Source: Neomicrococcus lactis (GTDB lineage: Bacteria; Actinomycetota; Actinomycetes; Actinomycetales; Micrococcaceae). From it: a stretch of 64,000 nucleotides of DNA. Position 1 is the first letter of the stretch. Each line of letters starts with the position of its first letter. A model generated the notes under the pieces. That model was not told where the DNA came from. It worked only from the letters and a program-made list of their open reading frames with translations, and ran no database searches. The stretch covers positions 2,592,227 through 2,656,226 of the forward strand of contig NZ_JACHBL010000001.1 in NCBI RefSeq assembly GCF_014200305.1, written 5' to 3'. The position numbers and the translations under genes were made by a program. Positions 27,768 through 36,497 of the stretch are shown here, one piece after another.

Positions 27768-28669
27768 GCAACACCGCTAACGGCGTCCTAGCCCTCGAGG
27801 GCTGGGACCACATTTACTCGGGCAAGATCCGCGACCTCTATGTCCCGGCGGGAACCACCGTGGAAGAGGCCAACCGCGTCTTGGTGGTTGCAAGTGACAA
27901 GATCTCGGCCTACGACTTTGTGCTGGATTCCGTCATTCCGGACAAGGGCAAGATCCTCACGCAGCTGAGCCTCTGGTGGTTCGAGCAGCTCTCGGGCGTG
28001 CCAAACCACGTGGTTTCCACGGATGTTCCTTCTGAGGTCGCCGGGCGAGCCATGGTGTGCTCCAACCTGGAAATGTTCACGATCGAATGCATCGCGCGCG
28101 GATACCTTACCGGCTCTGGCCTTGCCGAATACCGCCAGTCCGGAACTGTGACCGGCTTGCCGCTTCCCGAAGGTCTCGAAGACGGATCTCGCTTGGAGCC
28201 GGCCATCTTCACTCCGTCGGCGAAGGCCGAGGTTGGCGAGCACGACGAAAACATCACCTTCGAACAGACCATTGACCGGGTGGGCGAAATCGTGGCCGAA
28301 GAGCTGCGCGAACTCACACTCAAGGTCTACAGCACGGCAGAGCGCATCGCTCGCGACCGCGGCATCATCTTGGCTGACACCAAGGTTGAGTTTGGTCGGG
28401 ACCGCGAAACCGGCCGCATTACGCTGGGCGACGAAGTGCTGACGCCCGACTCCTCGCGCTTCTGGGACGGGGCAACCTATGCTCCCGGAAAGTCTCAGGA
28501 CTCCTTCGACAAGCAATTCGTACGCGACTGGCTCACGTCGCCAGCCTCCGGCTGGGACAAGAACTCGGGCGAGAAGCCACCCGTGCTTCCCGAGGAGATT
28601 ATCGAGAAGACCCGTGCGCGTTACGTCGACGCCTACGAGCGTCTGACCGGACTCACGTTCTCCGCATAA
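27764..28669 (+). CDS. purC: SAICAR synthetase PurC
   Basis: 301 residues, overlapping purD by four bases. YSGKIRDLYVP (ATP loop), ASDKISAYDFVLDSVIPDKG, ECIARGYLTGSGLAEY and ILADTKVEFGRD are the conserved blocks. The enzyme joins CAIR and aspartate in step eight of purine synthesis. It belongs to the long (about 300-residue) form typical of actinobacteria and yeast-like enzymes. A terminator follows at 28731. Confidence 0.98.
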   Translation: MSNTANGVLALEGWDHIYSGKIRDLYVPAGTTVEEANRVLVVASDKISAYDFVLDSVIPDKGKILTQLSLWWFEQLSGVPNHVVSTDVPSEVAGRAMVCSNLEMFTIECIARGYLTGSGLAEYRQSGTVTGLPLPEGLEDGSRLEPAIFTPSAKAEVGEHDENITFEQTIDRVGEIVAEELRELTLKVYSTAERIARDRGIILADTKVEFGRDRETGRITLGDEVLTPDSSRFWDGATYAPGKSQDSFDKQFVRDWLTSPASGWDKNSGEKPPVLPEEIIEKTRARYVDAYERLTGLTFSA

Positions 28670-28730
28670 CTCTTCTGAGCTCATCGCTCAACCAAAAGTG
28701 CCGCGTTAGAAATACACATGTTCAACGAAT

Positions 28731-28778
28731 GAAGGCCCAACATCCACGCGAGTCGTGGAGCTGGGCCTTCTGTCGTTT
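28731..28778 (+). terminator. Terminator after purC
   Basis: GAAGGCCCA...TCCACG (28731-28748) pairs with CGTGGA...TGGGCCTTC (28754-28770) with a small internal loop. T-rich sequence follows. Confidence 0.75.
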
Positions 28779-28815
28779 AGCACTGCCGTCGGCGGACAGC
28801 CGTGGGTGTCGGCAG

Positions 28816-30636
28816 CTACGAAGCTCCGTGTCCCAAGCTGTCTTGCCATGCCTGATTGAGCGTCGCGTAGCGGCCACCGCCAGCGATGAGATCGGCAGGG
28901 GAACCGTCCTCGACGATCTCTCCGCCGTGAACCACCAACACACGGTCCGCGATCTCCACGGTGGAGAGGCGGTGCGCGATGATGATCGCAGTCCGGTTGC
29001 CCAGCAGCTGCTGCAGGCCGTTCTGAACTAGGCGTTCGCTCGGTAGATCCAGCGAAGAAGTCGCCTCATCCAGGATGAGAATCGCGGGGTCGGCGAGGAA
29101 CGCGCGGGCAAACGAAATGAGCTGGCGCTGTCCCGCGGAGACGCGGCCGCCACGCTTGTGGACGTCCGTGTCATAGCCTTCGGGAAGCTTCTCGATGAAC
29201 TCGTGTGCACCGACTGCGCGGGCAGCCAAGATGATCTCGTCACGCGACGCCGTGGGCTTTCCCAACGCAATGTTGTCCGCCACCGTGCCGCTGAAGAGGA
29301 AGGCCTCTTGAGTCACCATGACAATCGCGCGGCTCAGATCCTTTGCGGTGAGCTTCCGCAGCGGCACGCCGTCGATGAGCACTTCGCCGTCGCGCACGTC
29401 GTAGAAGCGCGCCACGATCTTGGCGAGCGTGGACTTGCCAGCCCCGGTTTGACCCACCACGGCGACGGTCTGCCCGGCCGGAATGGTGAGGTCGAAGTGG
29501 TCCATGACGGTGGGGCCGTTGCCGTAACCGAATTCGACGTTCTTGAACTCAATCCGTCCCTTCGCGTCCTTCAACTGGATTGGGTGCGGATCCTCCACGA
29601 TCGTGGGCTCTTCCTCGAGGAGGCCGGAGACCTTTTCCAGTGCTGCCGTAGCGGACTGGAGTGAGCTGTAGAAGTTGGCGATTTCGTCGACGGGGGAGAA
29701 CACACGCTTTGACGCGAGCAAGAGCGCCACCAGCGTTCCCACCATGAGCGTGCCTTCAATAACTCGCATGCCGCCGACGAGGAGCACAGCGGCGACGGTC
29801 AGGTTGCCAATCAGCACAAGAGTGGGCTGCAAGATGCCAAAGAGATTGATGGACTTGATGGAGTTCTCGCGGTAGTCCATCGCGACGTCGTGATAGGTCA
29901 CGTCGTTCTCAGCCTCGCGGCGGAATGCTTTGACGGCACGGATGCCGGTCATGGTTTCCATGAAGGTCGAGATCAGTCGGGCCGACACCACACGGGATTC
30001 CCGGTAAAGCACTTCGGAGCGCTTTTGGTACCACCGGAAAATAATGGCGATCGGGATGCTAGCGACCACCACCACGAGGAAGCTCAACGGATCCAGGATC
30101 AGGATGGAAGCGCCGGTGAACACCACAAACAGCACGCCGGAGACCAGAGAGGACAAACCTTGGTCCAAGAACTCGCGCAAGGTCTCCACATCGGAGGTCT
30201 GCCGGGAAATGATGCGGCCGGAGGTGTACTTTTCGTGGAACTCGAGGCTCAGTCGCTGTGTATGGCGGAAGACCCGCAAACGCAGGTCCAGGAGCATAGC
30301 TTGGCTGACGCGCTTCGAGTTCACTTCGTACCAGCCCAGCAACGGACCGGAAGCAAGCGCAGCCAGCAAGTACAACCCACCCACCACGGCGAGCGGGACC
30401 CAGTCGTTTCGCTGGGCCGCAGGAAGCGCCCAGTCGATGGCCCACGCAATCAGCAGCGGGAAGGAGGTGCGGGCGAGCGTCGAGAGCACGATCAGCACCG
30501 TGGTGAGCACCAGCAGCGCCTTGGTGGGCGCGGCCAGAGAACCCAGCAATTTCAGCGACCGTCTCCGCACGCGCTTACGCTCGGCGGCATCGAGCTGGAT
30601 GAGGTCTTCGTTGGCGACTCCGCGTACGTCGCTCAT
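28816..30636 (-). CDS. ABC exporter half-transporter (second of pair)
   Basis: 606 residues: six-span transmembrane domain (about 35-330) fused to an ATPase domain with Walker A GQTGAGKST (about 395), signature SAGQRQ (about 498), Walker B ILILDEATSSLD and H-loop IIAHRLST. This is the type IV (MsbA/LmrA/BmrCD-like) exporter layout. Its ATG follows directly after the stop of the upstream half-transporter, so they should form a heterodimer. The substrate could be lipid, peptide or drug; not predictable. The ATPase sites look canonical in this subunit. Confidence 0.94.
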   Translation of the reverse strand: MSDVRGVANEDLIQLDAAERKRVRRRSLKLLGSLAAPTKALLVLTTVLIVLSTLARTSFPLLIAWAIDWALPAAQRNDWVPLAVVGGLYLLAALASGPLLGWYEVNSKRVSQAMLLDLRLRVFRHTQRLSLEFHEKYTSGRIISRQTSDVETLREFLDQGLSSLVSGVLFVVFTGASILILDPLSFLVVVVASIPIAIIFRWYQKRSEVLYRESRVVSARLISTFMETMTGIRAVKAFRREAENDVTYHDVAMDYRENSIKSINLFGILQPTLVLIGNLTVAAVLLVGGMRVIEGTLMVGTLVALLLASKRVFSPVDEIANFYSSLQSATAALEKVSGLLEEEPTIVEDPHPIQLKDAKGRIEFKNVEFGYGNGPTVMDHFDLTIPAGQTVAVVGQTGAGKSTLAKIVARFYDVRDGEVLIDGVPLRKLTAKDLSRAIVMVTQEAFLFSGTVADNIALGKPTASRDEIILAARAVGAHEFIEKLPEGYDTDVHKRGGRVSAGQRQLISFARAFLADPAILILDEATSSLDLPSERLVQNGLQQLLGNRTAIIIAHRLSTVEIADRVLVVHGGEIVEDGSPADLIAGGGRYATLNQAWQDSLGHGAS

Positions 30637-32460
30637 TTACAGAACCTCCTCAACCGTTGGTGCTTGTTCAAAGCTCGAGATGACATCCCGATAATCCGCA
30701 TTGCGGGCCAGCATCTCGGCGTGTGTGCCCACGTCCACGATCGTGCCGTCCTTCAGCAGGGCCACGCGATCCGCGAGCACCACAGTGGAGGGGCGGTGCG
30801 CAACGATCAGCGTCGTCGTCCTTTGCAACGCCACCCGCAGATTCTCCGTGACCTTTTCCTCGGTGCGCACGTCGAGTGCGGACAGTGGATCGTCGAGCAC
30901 CAGCACGCTGGGCTTCGCGGCGATGGCGCGGGCCAGCGAGAGACGCTGACGTTGACCGCCGGACAGCGAGAGGCCTTGTTCTCCAATCATCGTGTTCACG
31001 CCTTCAGGCAGCTCATTCACGAAGTCTGCTTCGGCAACCGCAAGGGCTTCCTTCAGAGCGGCTTCGGTGCGCTCAGGAGCGCCGAGAAGCACGTTGTCCC
31101 GCACTGTGGAGGAGAACAGGATGGAATCTTCAAACGCGATCGAGACTCGCGAGCGCACCGTCTCCAAATCCAGTTCGCGCAGGTCCACACCGTTGAGCAG
31201 AATGCGTCCGCCCGTGACGTCATAGAGCCGCGGGACAAGCTCGCACAGCGCGGACTTGCCGGAGCCCGTCACGCCCACGAGCGCCATGGTTTCGCCGGGG
31301 CGCACCGCGAGATTTACGTCCTTCAGTATCGGAGCGTCGGGGGCATCAGCGAACGCGAAGCTGACATTCTGCAGTTCCAGAGACGCAGATTTTGAGGACG
31401 ACGCCGCAGCTGGGGTCCCACCGTCCACGTCCGGGAAGGGCTTGGGTTGCGCGGGGGACGTGATGGTGTTGACGGAATCGCGAACATCGAAGTAGCGATC
31501 AAGCGCCGTCTTGGTCGCAAATGTCATGCCGAGAAGCATGCCTACGCTTTCCACCGGTCGAGCCAGCACCGCGGCGGTGGCAAAGAACGCCACGAGGCCG
31601 CCCACAGTGAGCTGCTGGTGGACAACTAGCCACGTGCCAAGGATCAGGCCCAAGGCGAGGACGATTTCCGGCACTGACACGATAACTGCGAGGAAAGCGC
31701 CGAGAGTCTTTGCTTTAGAGATCTCGGTTTCGCGCAAGGTTTGAGCGCGGGTTTCGAAACCGTCGAGGGCTTCCTGGCCGCGGCCGAATGCCTTGAGAAC
31801 GCGAATGCCTTGAACGGACTCTTCGACGTTGGTGGCGAGGTCGCCAGCTTGGTCTTGGGACAAACGGCTCACGACGCGAAAGCGATTACGGAAGTAGAAG
31901 CTGCGAATCACGACCGGGATAGCGCCGAGCAAATACAGCACGCCCAAGATCCAGCTCGAGCTGAACATGACGCCGAGACCCACGATGATCGTGACCGTCG
32001 AGACCACGAACATGATGGCACCGAACGCCAACCAGCGGCGGGTATGGCTCAAGTCCGCCATGGAGCGGGAGAGCAACTGGCCGGACGCCCACTTGTCATG
32101 GAAGCTCACGGGAAGTTGCTGCAAGTGCTTGAACAAGCCAATACGCATCTCAGCTTCGAGCAAGGAAGCGGGGGTGATGACGAAGACGCGGCGCAGGTAA
32201 ATGAAGAATGCTTCGAGAGCGCCAAGAACGGCGACGATGGCAGTGACCCACAACAGCGCGGAGGTGGGAGTGCCTGGATGAAGAACGTTGTTGACGAGCT
32301 CACCCATGACCTGCGGAATGGCCAGGGCGACGATGCCCGCGGCAAGTGCGGCGAGGAATCCGCCGAAGAGGCGCCACGAATAAGGCTTAACGAAGGGGCC
32401 CAAGCGTTTGAGCGTGCCAAACAGCGTGGTGGTTTCTGCAGTTCTAGATTCAGTCTTCAC
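30637..32460 (-). CDS. ABC exporter half-transporter (first of pair)
   Basis: 607 residues from GTG 32460 (a TTG at 32487 is an alternative). Transmembrane domain about 25-315, then a linker of some 50 residues that includes a Thr/Pro/Ala/Ser insert, then the ATPase with GVTGSGKSALC (about 394), signature LSGGQRQRLSLARA, Walker B VLVLDDPLSALD and IVAHRPSTV. The Walker B is followed by Asp instead of the catalytic Glu (LDDPLSALD), so this subunit probably carries the degenerate site of a heterodimeric exporter, complementing the canonical partner encoded next. Confidence 0.93.
   Translation of the reverse strand: MKTESRTAETTTLFGTLKRLGPFVKPYSWRLFGGFLAALAAGIVALAIPQVMGELVNNVLHPGTPTSALLWVTAIVAVLGALEAFFIYLRRVFVITPASLLEAEMRIGLFKHLQQLPVSFHDKWASGQLLSRSMADLSHTRRWLAFGAIMFVVSTVTIIVGLGVMFSSSWILGVLYLLGAIPVVIRSFYFRNRFRVVSRLSQDQAGDLATNVEESVQGIRVLKAFGRGQEALDGFETRAQTLRETEISKAKTLGAFLAVIVSVPEIVLALGLILGTWLVVHQQLTVGGLVAFFATAAVLARPVESVGMLLGMTFATKTALDRYFDVRDSVNTITSPAQPKPFPDVDGGTPAAASSSKSASLELQNVSFAFADAPDAPILKDVNLAVRPGETMALVGVTGSGKSALCELVPRLYDVTGGRILLNGVDLRELDLETVRSRVSIAFEDSILFSSTVRDNVLLGAPERTEAALKEALAVAEADFVNELPEGVNTMIGEQGLSLSGGQRQRLSLARAIAAKPSVLVLDDPLSALDVRTEEKVTENLRVALQRTTTLIVAHRPSTVVLADRVALLKDGTIVDVGTHAEMLARNADYRDVISSFEQAPTVEEVL
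30806..30823 (-). repeat. Dispersed motif copy
   Basis: Reverse strand AAGGACGACGACGCTGAT, encoding RTTTL before the H-loop of the ABC ATPase. Matches 15 of 18. Confidence 0.35.
31394..31411 (+). repeat. Dispersed motif copy (17/18)
   Basis: GAGGACGACGCCGCAGCT, antisense within the inter-domain linker of the ABC protein, encoding AAASSS. The linker insert is absent from typical exporters. Confidence 0.6.
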
Positions 32461-32519
32461 TCGAATACATTCCGCGTTATCTCTCAACCAGATCCTGCGG
32501 GAGGCTGGCCGTTATTGAA

Positions 32520-33500
32520 CTAAGCGGCTCGAGCGGTCAACCTCAACAAGACGGCCTCTGGGCGACAGGCCACACGGATGGGTGCAAACCGTGAGGTGCC
32601 AATCCCGGCGGACACTTCCAAAGGAATGGTGCGTCGAGTCGCAGCAGTGCCTGCCGACCACGTGCTCAAACCCCGAGCCTGACTGGTTGGCAGATCACAA
32701 TTACTTACTAGAGCACCATACCCCGGGACGCACACTTGTCCACCATGAGTGTGCCCGGCGAGGACCATGTCTGCGCCTGACTCGGTGAAATAGTTGAGCA
32801 CCCGTTGATACGGAGCGTGCGCCAACGCAATCCGCGGGCGGACCGCGGAAGGTGAGGCAGCGTCGTCGTTCTCTAATGGGCTTCCCTCAGCGGGCCAGCC
32901 AGCGTATTTCTCGTAACCCAAGTGAGGATCATCGACGCCAGAGAAATCAAACTGCTGCCCGGCGATCTCAGCAGTGAAGGTGGCGTTGGTGGCGTTGAGC
33001 CAACCCGCGTCCTCGAAGCCGCGGTGCATATCGCGCCAGGGCAATTCGAGGTCCTTTGGGGGAGCGCCGTCGAGAGACGAGGGGCCCTTGAAATAGCGCA
33101 GAGGGTTCTTCAACTTCGGCGCGAAGTAGCAATTGGAGCCCGGCACAAAAACTCCCGGGAAGCGCATAAGCGGCTCGAGTGCATCGAGGAGCGCGGGGAC
33201 GGCCTCGGGATGGGAGAGGTTATCTCCCGTATTGATCACCACGTCAGGGGAGAGGTCCGCCAACTCGGCGAGCCAGCGCTTCTTCTTGGCCTGGCCGGGG
33301 ATGAAGTGAATGTCGGAAATGTGCAGGACCGTGAGGTCGCGGTAGCCCGCAGGGAGGACCGGAACGGTCTCCTGACGGACCTTGAACTGGTTCTTTTCCC
33401 ACAGCCCATAGGCGAGGCCAGCGGTGCCGGATAGGGCTAAAGCCCCCGTTGTGCGAACGAGGGCTTTAGCGAGGCGATGAGAAGTGCTCGGTGTGGTCAC
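32520..33500 (-). CDS. Membrane-anchored metallophosphoesterase
   Basis: 326 residues. One N-terminal hydrophobic segment (about 17-33) followed by a calcineurin-like phosphoesterase: HISDIHF (D-x-H), NTGDN, GSNC at the GNH position, and AGHTHGGQ (metal-binding GHxH). In this actinobacterial family the third motif is usually GSND; here the Asp is replaced by Cys. Expected to hydrolyse phosphoesters, possibly at the membrane; substrate unknown. The start lies three bases before the stop of the penicillin-binding protein gene, so it is likely in the same operon (PBP first). An insert ENDDAASPS is encoded by the dispersed motif. Confidence 0.87.
   Translation of the reverse strand: MTTPSTSHRLAKALVRTTGALALSGTAGLAYGLWEKNQFKVRQETVPVLPAGYRDLTVLHISDIHFIPGQAKKKRWLAELADLSPDVVINTGDNLSHPEAVPALLDALEPLMRFPGVFVPGSNCYFAPKLKNPLRYFKGPSSLDGAPPKDLELPWRDMHRGFEDAGWLNATNATFTAEIAGQQFDFSGVDDPHLGYEKYAGWPAEGSPLENDDAASPSAVRPRIALAHAPYQRVLNYFTESGADMVLAGHTHGGQVCVPGYGALVSNCDLPTSQARGLSTWSAGTAATRRTIPLEVSAGIGTSRFAPIRVACRPEAVLLRLTARAA
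32856..32873 (-). repeat. Dispersed motif copy
   Basis: Reverse strand GAGAACGACGACGCTGCC, in a poorly conserved loop of the metallophosphoesterase (ENDDAAS). Confidence 0.6.
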
Positions 33501-33503
33501 GGA

Positions 33504-35771
33504 CTAGCCGTTACCGTTTCCGTTGTCGTTGTTACCGGTCGTGGAATCGTTCGACGTTCCATCGGTTTGACCTCCCGTGGTGGAACCGCCTTCATCGCGA
33601 CCAGTGTTGGAAGGCGTGTAGCTCGATCCTGGAAGAGGCGTGATCGTTGAGCTAGGCGCCCGATCAGGTTCGCCGAAGCTCTCGGCTGGGTAGTACTTGA
33701 CGACGTCCTTCATGTAGGCGAGCCAGAGTGGGCTAGCAAACGTTGCGGAGTCAGCGTATTCGTACGTACGGCCGTTGATCTTGGTGCCGAAAATGGACTT
33801 GTTGGAGTCGTTACGGCCTACCCAAGCAACCGTGGCGATGCCCGTGGAGTAACCAGAGAACCACGTGGAAGCCGCACCATTCGAGGTACCGGTCTTACCT
33901 GCGATCGGCGTATCGCTCATGGTGTTCTTAGCAACGCGCTGACCTGCGATCTTGGACAACGTACCGTTCAGGTTTCGAACCACGTTCTCGTCGAGAACCT
34001 TCTCGCACGAAACATCAGGAACCTTGTAGGTGTTGCCCTTGCGGTCCGTTACGGATTCAAGTGCGCGAGGCTCGCAGCGAGTGCCCTTGTTGGCGAAGGA
34101 GCTGAAAGCAGCTGCCGTTGCCAGTGGGGTCACGTTTTCCGTACCCAGCACGAACGGCGGGTTAGCCGCACGCTGGATTTCCTGACCCGTGCTTGGGTTC
34201 TTGTAGGTAGGAGTCATGAGCTTCAAACGAGCTGCAATGTCCTGAACCTTGCACAAGTCGATCTCGGCGGCCTCAGCCACCGTGGCGGTGTTGATAGACC
34301 AGTACAGGCCATACTCAACCGTCATCCTGCGCTTGAAGCCATCGGACGCGTTGTTGACATTCCATCCACCCTTTTCAGCGTTGATGGAGTGCGTGTAACC
34401 ACGTGGCAAGCACGAGGCGGTCCAACGGTAATCGTTCGGATAGAAATCGCGGCTGGCGTCGATCTCGTCCCACATGTTCTTGCCGGACTCGAGCCAAGCC
34501 AGCGTGGTCATCGGCTTCATGGTGGAACCACCCTGGAAGCCGCCAGAACCACCCGTGGCGCGATCCGTGTTGAAGTTGTACTCCGTGTACTGGGAGCCGT
34601 CTTGCGGAGAGTAGATCTTGTTCTGAGCCATCGCAAGGATGTTGCCGGTCTTTGGCTCCACGGAAACGATGGCCGTGCCGAGCGTCGATTCGTCATCAGC
34701 CGGGATCGCCTTGCGGGTCTCCTTCTCGGCTTCCTTCTGGAGACGAGAATCCAACGTGGTCTTGATGGTCAAACCACCGCGGAACAGCAAACGCGTGCGA
34801 TCAGCAACGGTTGCGCCAAATGCGGAGTCGTTTTCAATCAAGTGGGTGATGTAGTCGCAGAAGTTGTTCGCGTACGAAGCCGCGAAGCACCCGGACTTGA
34901 TTTCCTTGACCTTGAGTCCCAGTGGGGACTTCACAGCGGAGTTGTATTCAGCCTGCGTGATCTTGCCCGTGTCCAACATCTTTGACAGAACCACGTTGCG
35001 ACGCTTGAGGGTCAGCTCTGGGTTCTTGAGAGGGTTGAAGGCAACCGGGCGCTGCACCATTCCAGCGAGCATGGCGGACTGCTGGATGTTGAGCTTGGAA
35101 GCAGGAATGGAGAAGAAGCGCTGAGCCGCAGCCTCTACGCCGTAGGTGGTGCCGCTGAAGAGCACGATGTTCAAGTAGCCATCGAGAATTTCATCCTTTG
35201 TGTACTTGTTCTCAACGGCTACCGCGAGCTTTGCTTCGCGCAGCTTGTCCTGGATGTTCTTGTTTCCGGAGAGTGTGAGCTTGGAACGATCCACGCCGTT
35301 TTCAACGTCAGTGTTGATGAGGACGTTATTCACGTACTGCTGCGTGAGGGTCGAAGCACCCTGGGTGCTCGACGAAGTGAGGTTATTGATGAGCGCACGG
35401 CCGATACCGCGGGGGTCCACGCCGTTGTGCTCGTAGAAGCGCTCATCCTCGATGGAGATGATGGCGTCCTTCATGTTCTGCGAGATCTTGTCGATCGTCA
35501 CAGGCACGCGGTTCTCCGCGTAGAACGTGGCGAGTACATTCCCGTCTTTGTCCAACACCTTGGAAGGCTCGGCGAGTGGAGACTCGTCCAGTTCCGCGGG
35601 CAGATTGCTAAATGCTTCGATGCCAGCTGTTGCGGCGTTGCCGGCGACCATAGCGCCAGGAACCAACAAACCGGCCGCGAGAACACCGCACAAGCCAGCG
35701 ATGCCAAAGAAAGAAACAATTCTTCCCAGCGTCGTGGCAGTGTCAAAGAAGTGTGAATTACGCTGCGCCAT
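33504..35771 (-). CDS. Bifunctional class A penicillin-binding protein
   Basis: 755 residues. A membrane anchor near residues 15-40 is followed by the GT51 glycosyltransferase domain with EDERFYEHNGVDPRGIGRA (about 108) and QGASTLTQQYVNN. The transpeptidase has GSTMKPMT (SxxK, about 415), SIN (SxN) and AGKTGTSNG (KTGT, about 625). It polymerises glycan strands and cross-links stem peptides outside the membrane. The C-terminal 60 residues are a Pro/Ser then Gly/Asn/Thr/Asp-rich tail, wall-exposed and disordered. TAAACT ends seven bases before the ATG (leaderless). The PASTA domains seen in some PonA proteins are absent. Confidence 0.95.
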   Translation of the reverse strand: MAQRNSHFFDTATTLGRIVSFFGIAGLCGVLAAGLLVPGAMVAGNAATAGIEAFSNLPAELDESPLAEPSKVLDKDGNVLATFYAENRVPVTIDKISQNMKDAIISIEDERFYEHNGVDPRGIGRALINNLTSSSTQGASTLTQQYVNNVLINTDVENGVDRSKLTLSGNKNIQDKLREAKLAVAVENKYTKDEILDGYLNIVLFSGTTYGVEAAAQRFFSIPASKLNIQQSAMLAGMVQRPVAFNPLKNPELTLKRRNVVLSKMLDTGKITQAEYNSAVKSPLGLKVKEIKSGCFAASYANNFCDYITHLIENDSAFGATVADRTRLLFRGGLTIKTTLDSRLQKEAEKETRKAIPADDESTLGTAIVSVEPKTGNILAMAQNKIYSPQDGSQYTEYNFNTDRATGGSGGFQGGSTMKPMTTLAWLESGKNMWDEIDASRDFYPNDYRWTASCLPRGYTHSINAEKGGWNVNNASDGFKRRMTVEYGLYWSINTATVAEAAEIDLCKVQDIAARLKLMTPTYKNPSTGQEIQRAANPPFVLGTENVTPLATAAAFSSFANKGTRCEPRALESVTDRKGNTYKVPDVSCEKVLDENVVRNLNGTLSKIAGQRVAKNTMSDTPIAGKTGTSNGAASTWFSGYSTGIATVAWVGRNDSNKSIFGTKINGRTYEYADSATFASPLWLAYMKDVVKYYPAESFGEPDRAPSSTITPLPGSSYTPSNTGRDEGGSTTGGQTDGTSNDSTTGNNDNGNGNG

Positions 35772-35778
35772 GCGGTCT

Positions 35779-35801
35779 AGTTTACTCGGAGCGGCTAGCC
35801 T
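35779..35801. promoter_or_regulatory. Divergent leaderless promoters for PBP and the 51-residue gene
   Basis: Minus strand TAAACT (35779-35784), seven bases before the PBP ATG. Plus strand TAGCCT (35796-35801), six bases before ATG 35808. The 36-base intergenic space holds both -10 boxes. Confidence 0.68.
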
Positions 35802-35807
35802 GAATTC

Positions 35808-35963
35808 ATGACGACATGGGAATACCTCACTGCACCAGTGCTAATTCATAACACCAAGCAGATTTTGGACAACTTCGGCAGCGAAGGCTGGGAACTCGTT
35901 ACGGTCATCCCTGGCCCGAATTCCAGCAACTTGGTGGCCTACTTCAAGCGACCTAAGCAGTAG
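35808..35963 (+). CDS. Small DUF4177-like protein
   Basis: 51 residues: starts MTTWEYLTAPVLIHNTKQIL and ends LVAYFKRPKQ, with FGSEGWELVTV in the middle. The W-E-Y start and the EGWELV block match the DUF4177 pattern found in short actinobacterial proteins, commonly beside RidA and PBP genes. Too short for most gene finders, but the -10 spacing, the codon use and its position 54 bases before ridA support it. Predicted beta-hairpin plus helix. Function unknown. Confidence 0.82.
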   Translation: MTTWEYLTAPVLIHNTKQILDNFGSEGWELVTVIPGPNSSNLVAYFKRPKQ

Positions 35964-36016
35964 CGCAAGAAGCGCTCGGAGCTTAATCAAACGCTAAGCA
36001 AACTCTAAGGAGAAAC

Positions 36017-36493
36017 ATGGAACAACAACCTGTGTCGGCTGTAGAGCGTCGCCTCGCCGAGCTCGGCCTCGAGCTCCCGGGCGTCGTAGCCCCCGTCGCC
36101 GCCTACCAGCCAGCAGTTGTCTCCGGAAACTACGTCTACACCTCGGGTCAGTTGCCGATGGTCAACGGTCAGCTTCCTGCCCTGGGCAAGGTCGGCGCCG
36201 GCGTCACCGCGGAGCAGGGCAAGGAACTTGCTGCGACGTGTGCGCTGAACGCCTTGGCCGCTGTCAAGAGCGTTATTGGAGATCTTGATCGGGTCAAGCG
36301 CATTGTGAAGGTTGTTGGATTCGTTGCTTCTGATGCAGAATTCACGGGACAGCCGGGCGTGGTCAATGGCGCTTCGGAGCTCTTGGGCCAGGTCTTTGGA
36401 GACGCTGGCACGCACGCTCGTTCGGCAGTTGGCGTCGCGGTTCTTCCGTTGGATGCCCCCGTTGAAGTGGAATTGATTGCAGAATTCGAGTAA
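36017..36493 (+). CDS. ridA: RidA-family enamine/imine deaminase
   Basis: 158 residues, preceded by AAGGAGA. VVSGNYVYTSGQLPMVNGQLP and the later RSAVGVAVLPLDAPVEVE (with the conserved Arg that binds the substrate carboxylate) are typical RidA/YjgF features. The protein trimer hydrolyses reactive 2-aminoacrylate and other enamines released by PLP enzymes. It is of the longer actinobacterial subgroup, with AxGxVGxxVTAEQGKELAATCALN. The Nudix gene follows after four bases. Confidence 0.92.
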   Translation: MEQQPVSAVERRLAELGLELPGVVAPVAAYQPAVVSGNYVYTSGQLPMVNGQLPALGKVGAGVTAEQGKELAATCALNALAAVKSVIGDLDRVKRIVKVVGFVASDAEFTGQPGVVNGASELLGQVFGDAGTHARSAVGVAVLPLDAPVEVELIAEFE

Positions 36494-36497
36494 CCCG

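Noticed and set aside
29890..31395. 501-residue frame antisense to the ABC exporter genes
   Set aside because: Gln/His-rich shadow translation with no recognisable motif; covers both ABC ATPase domains.
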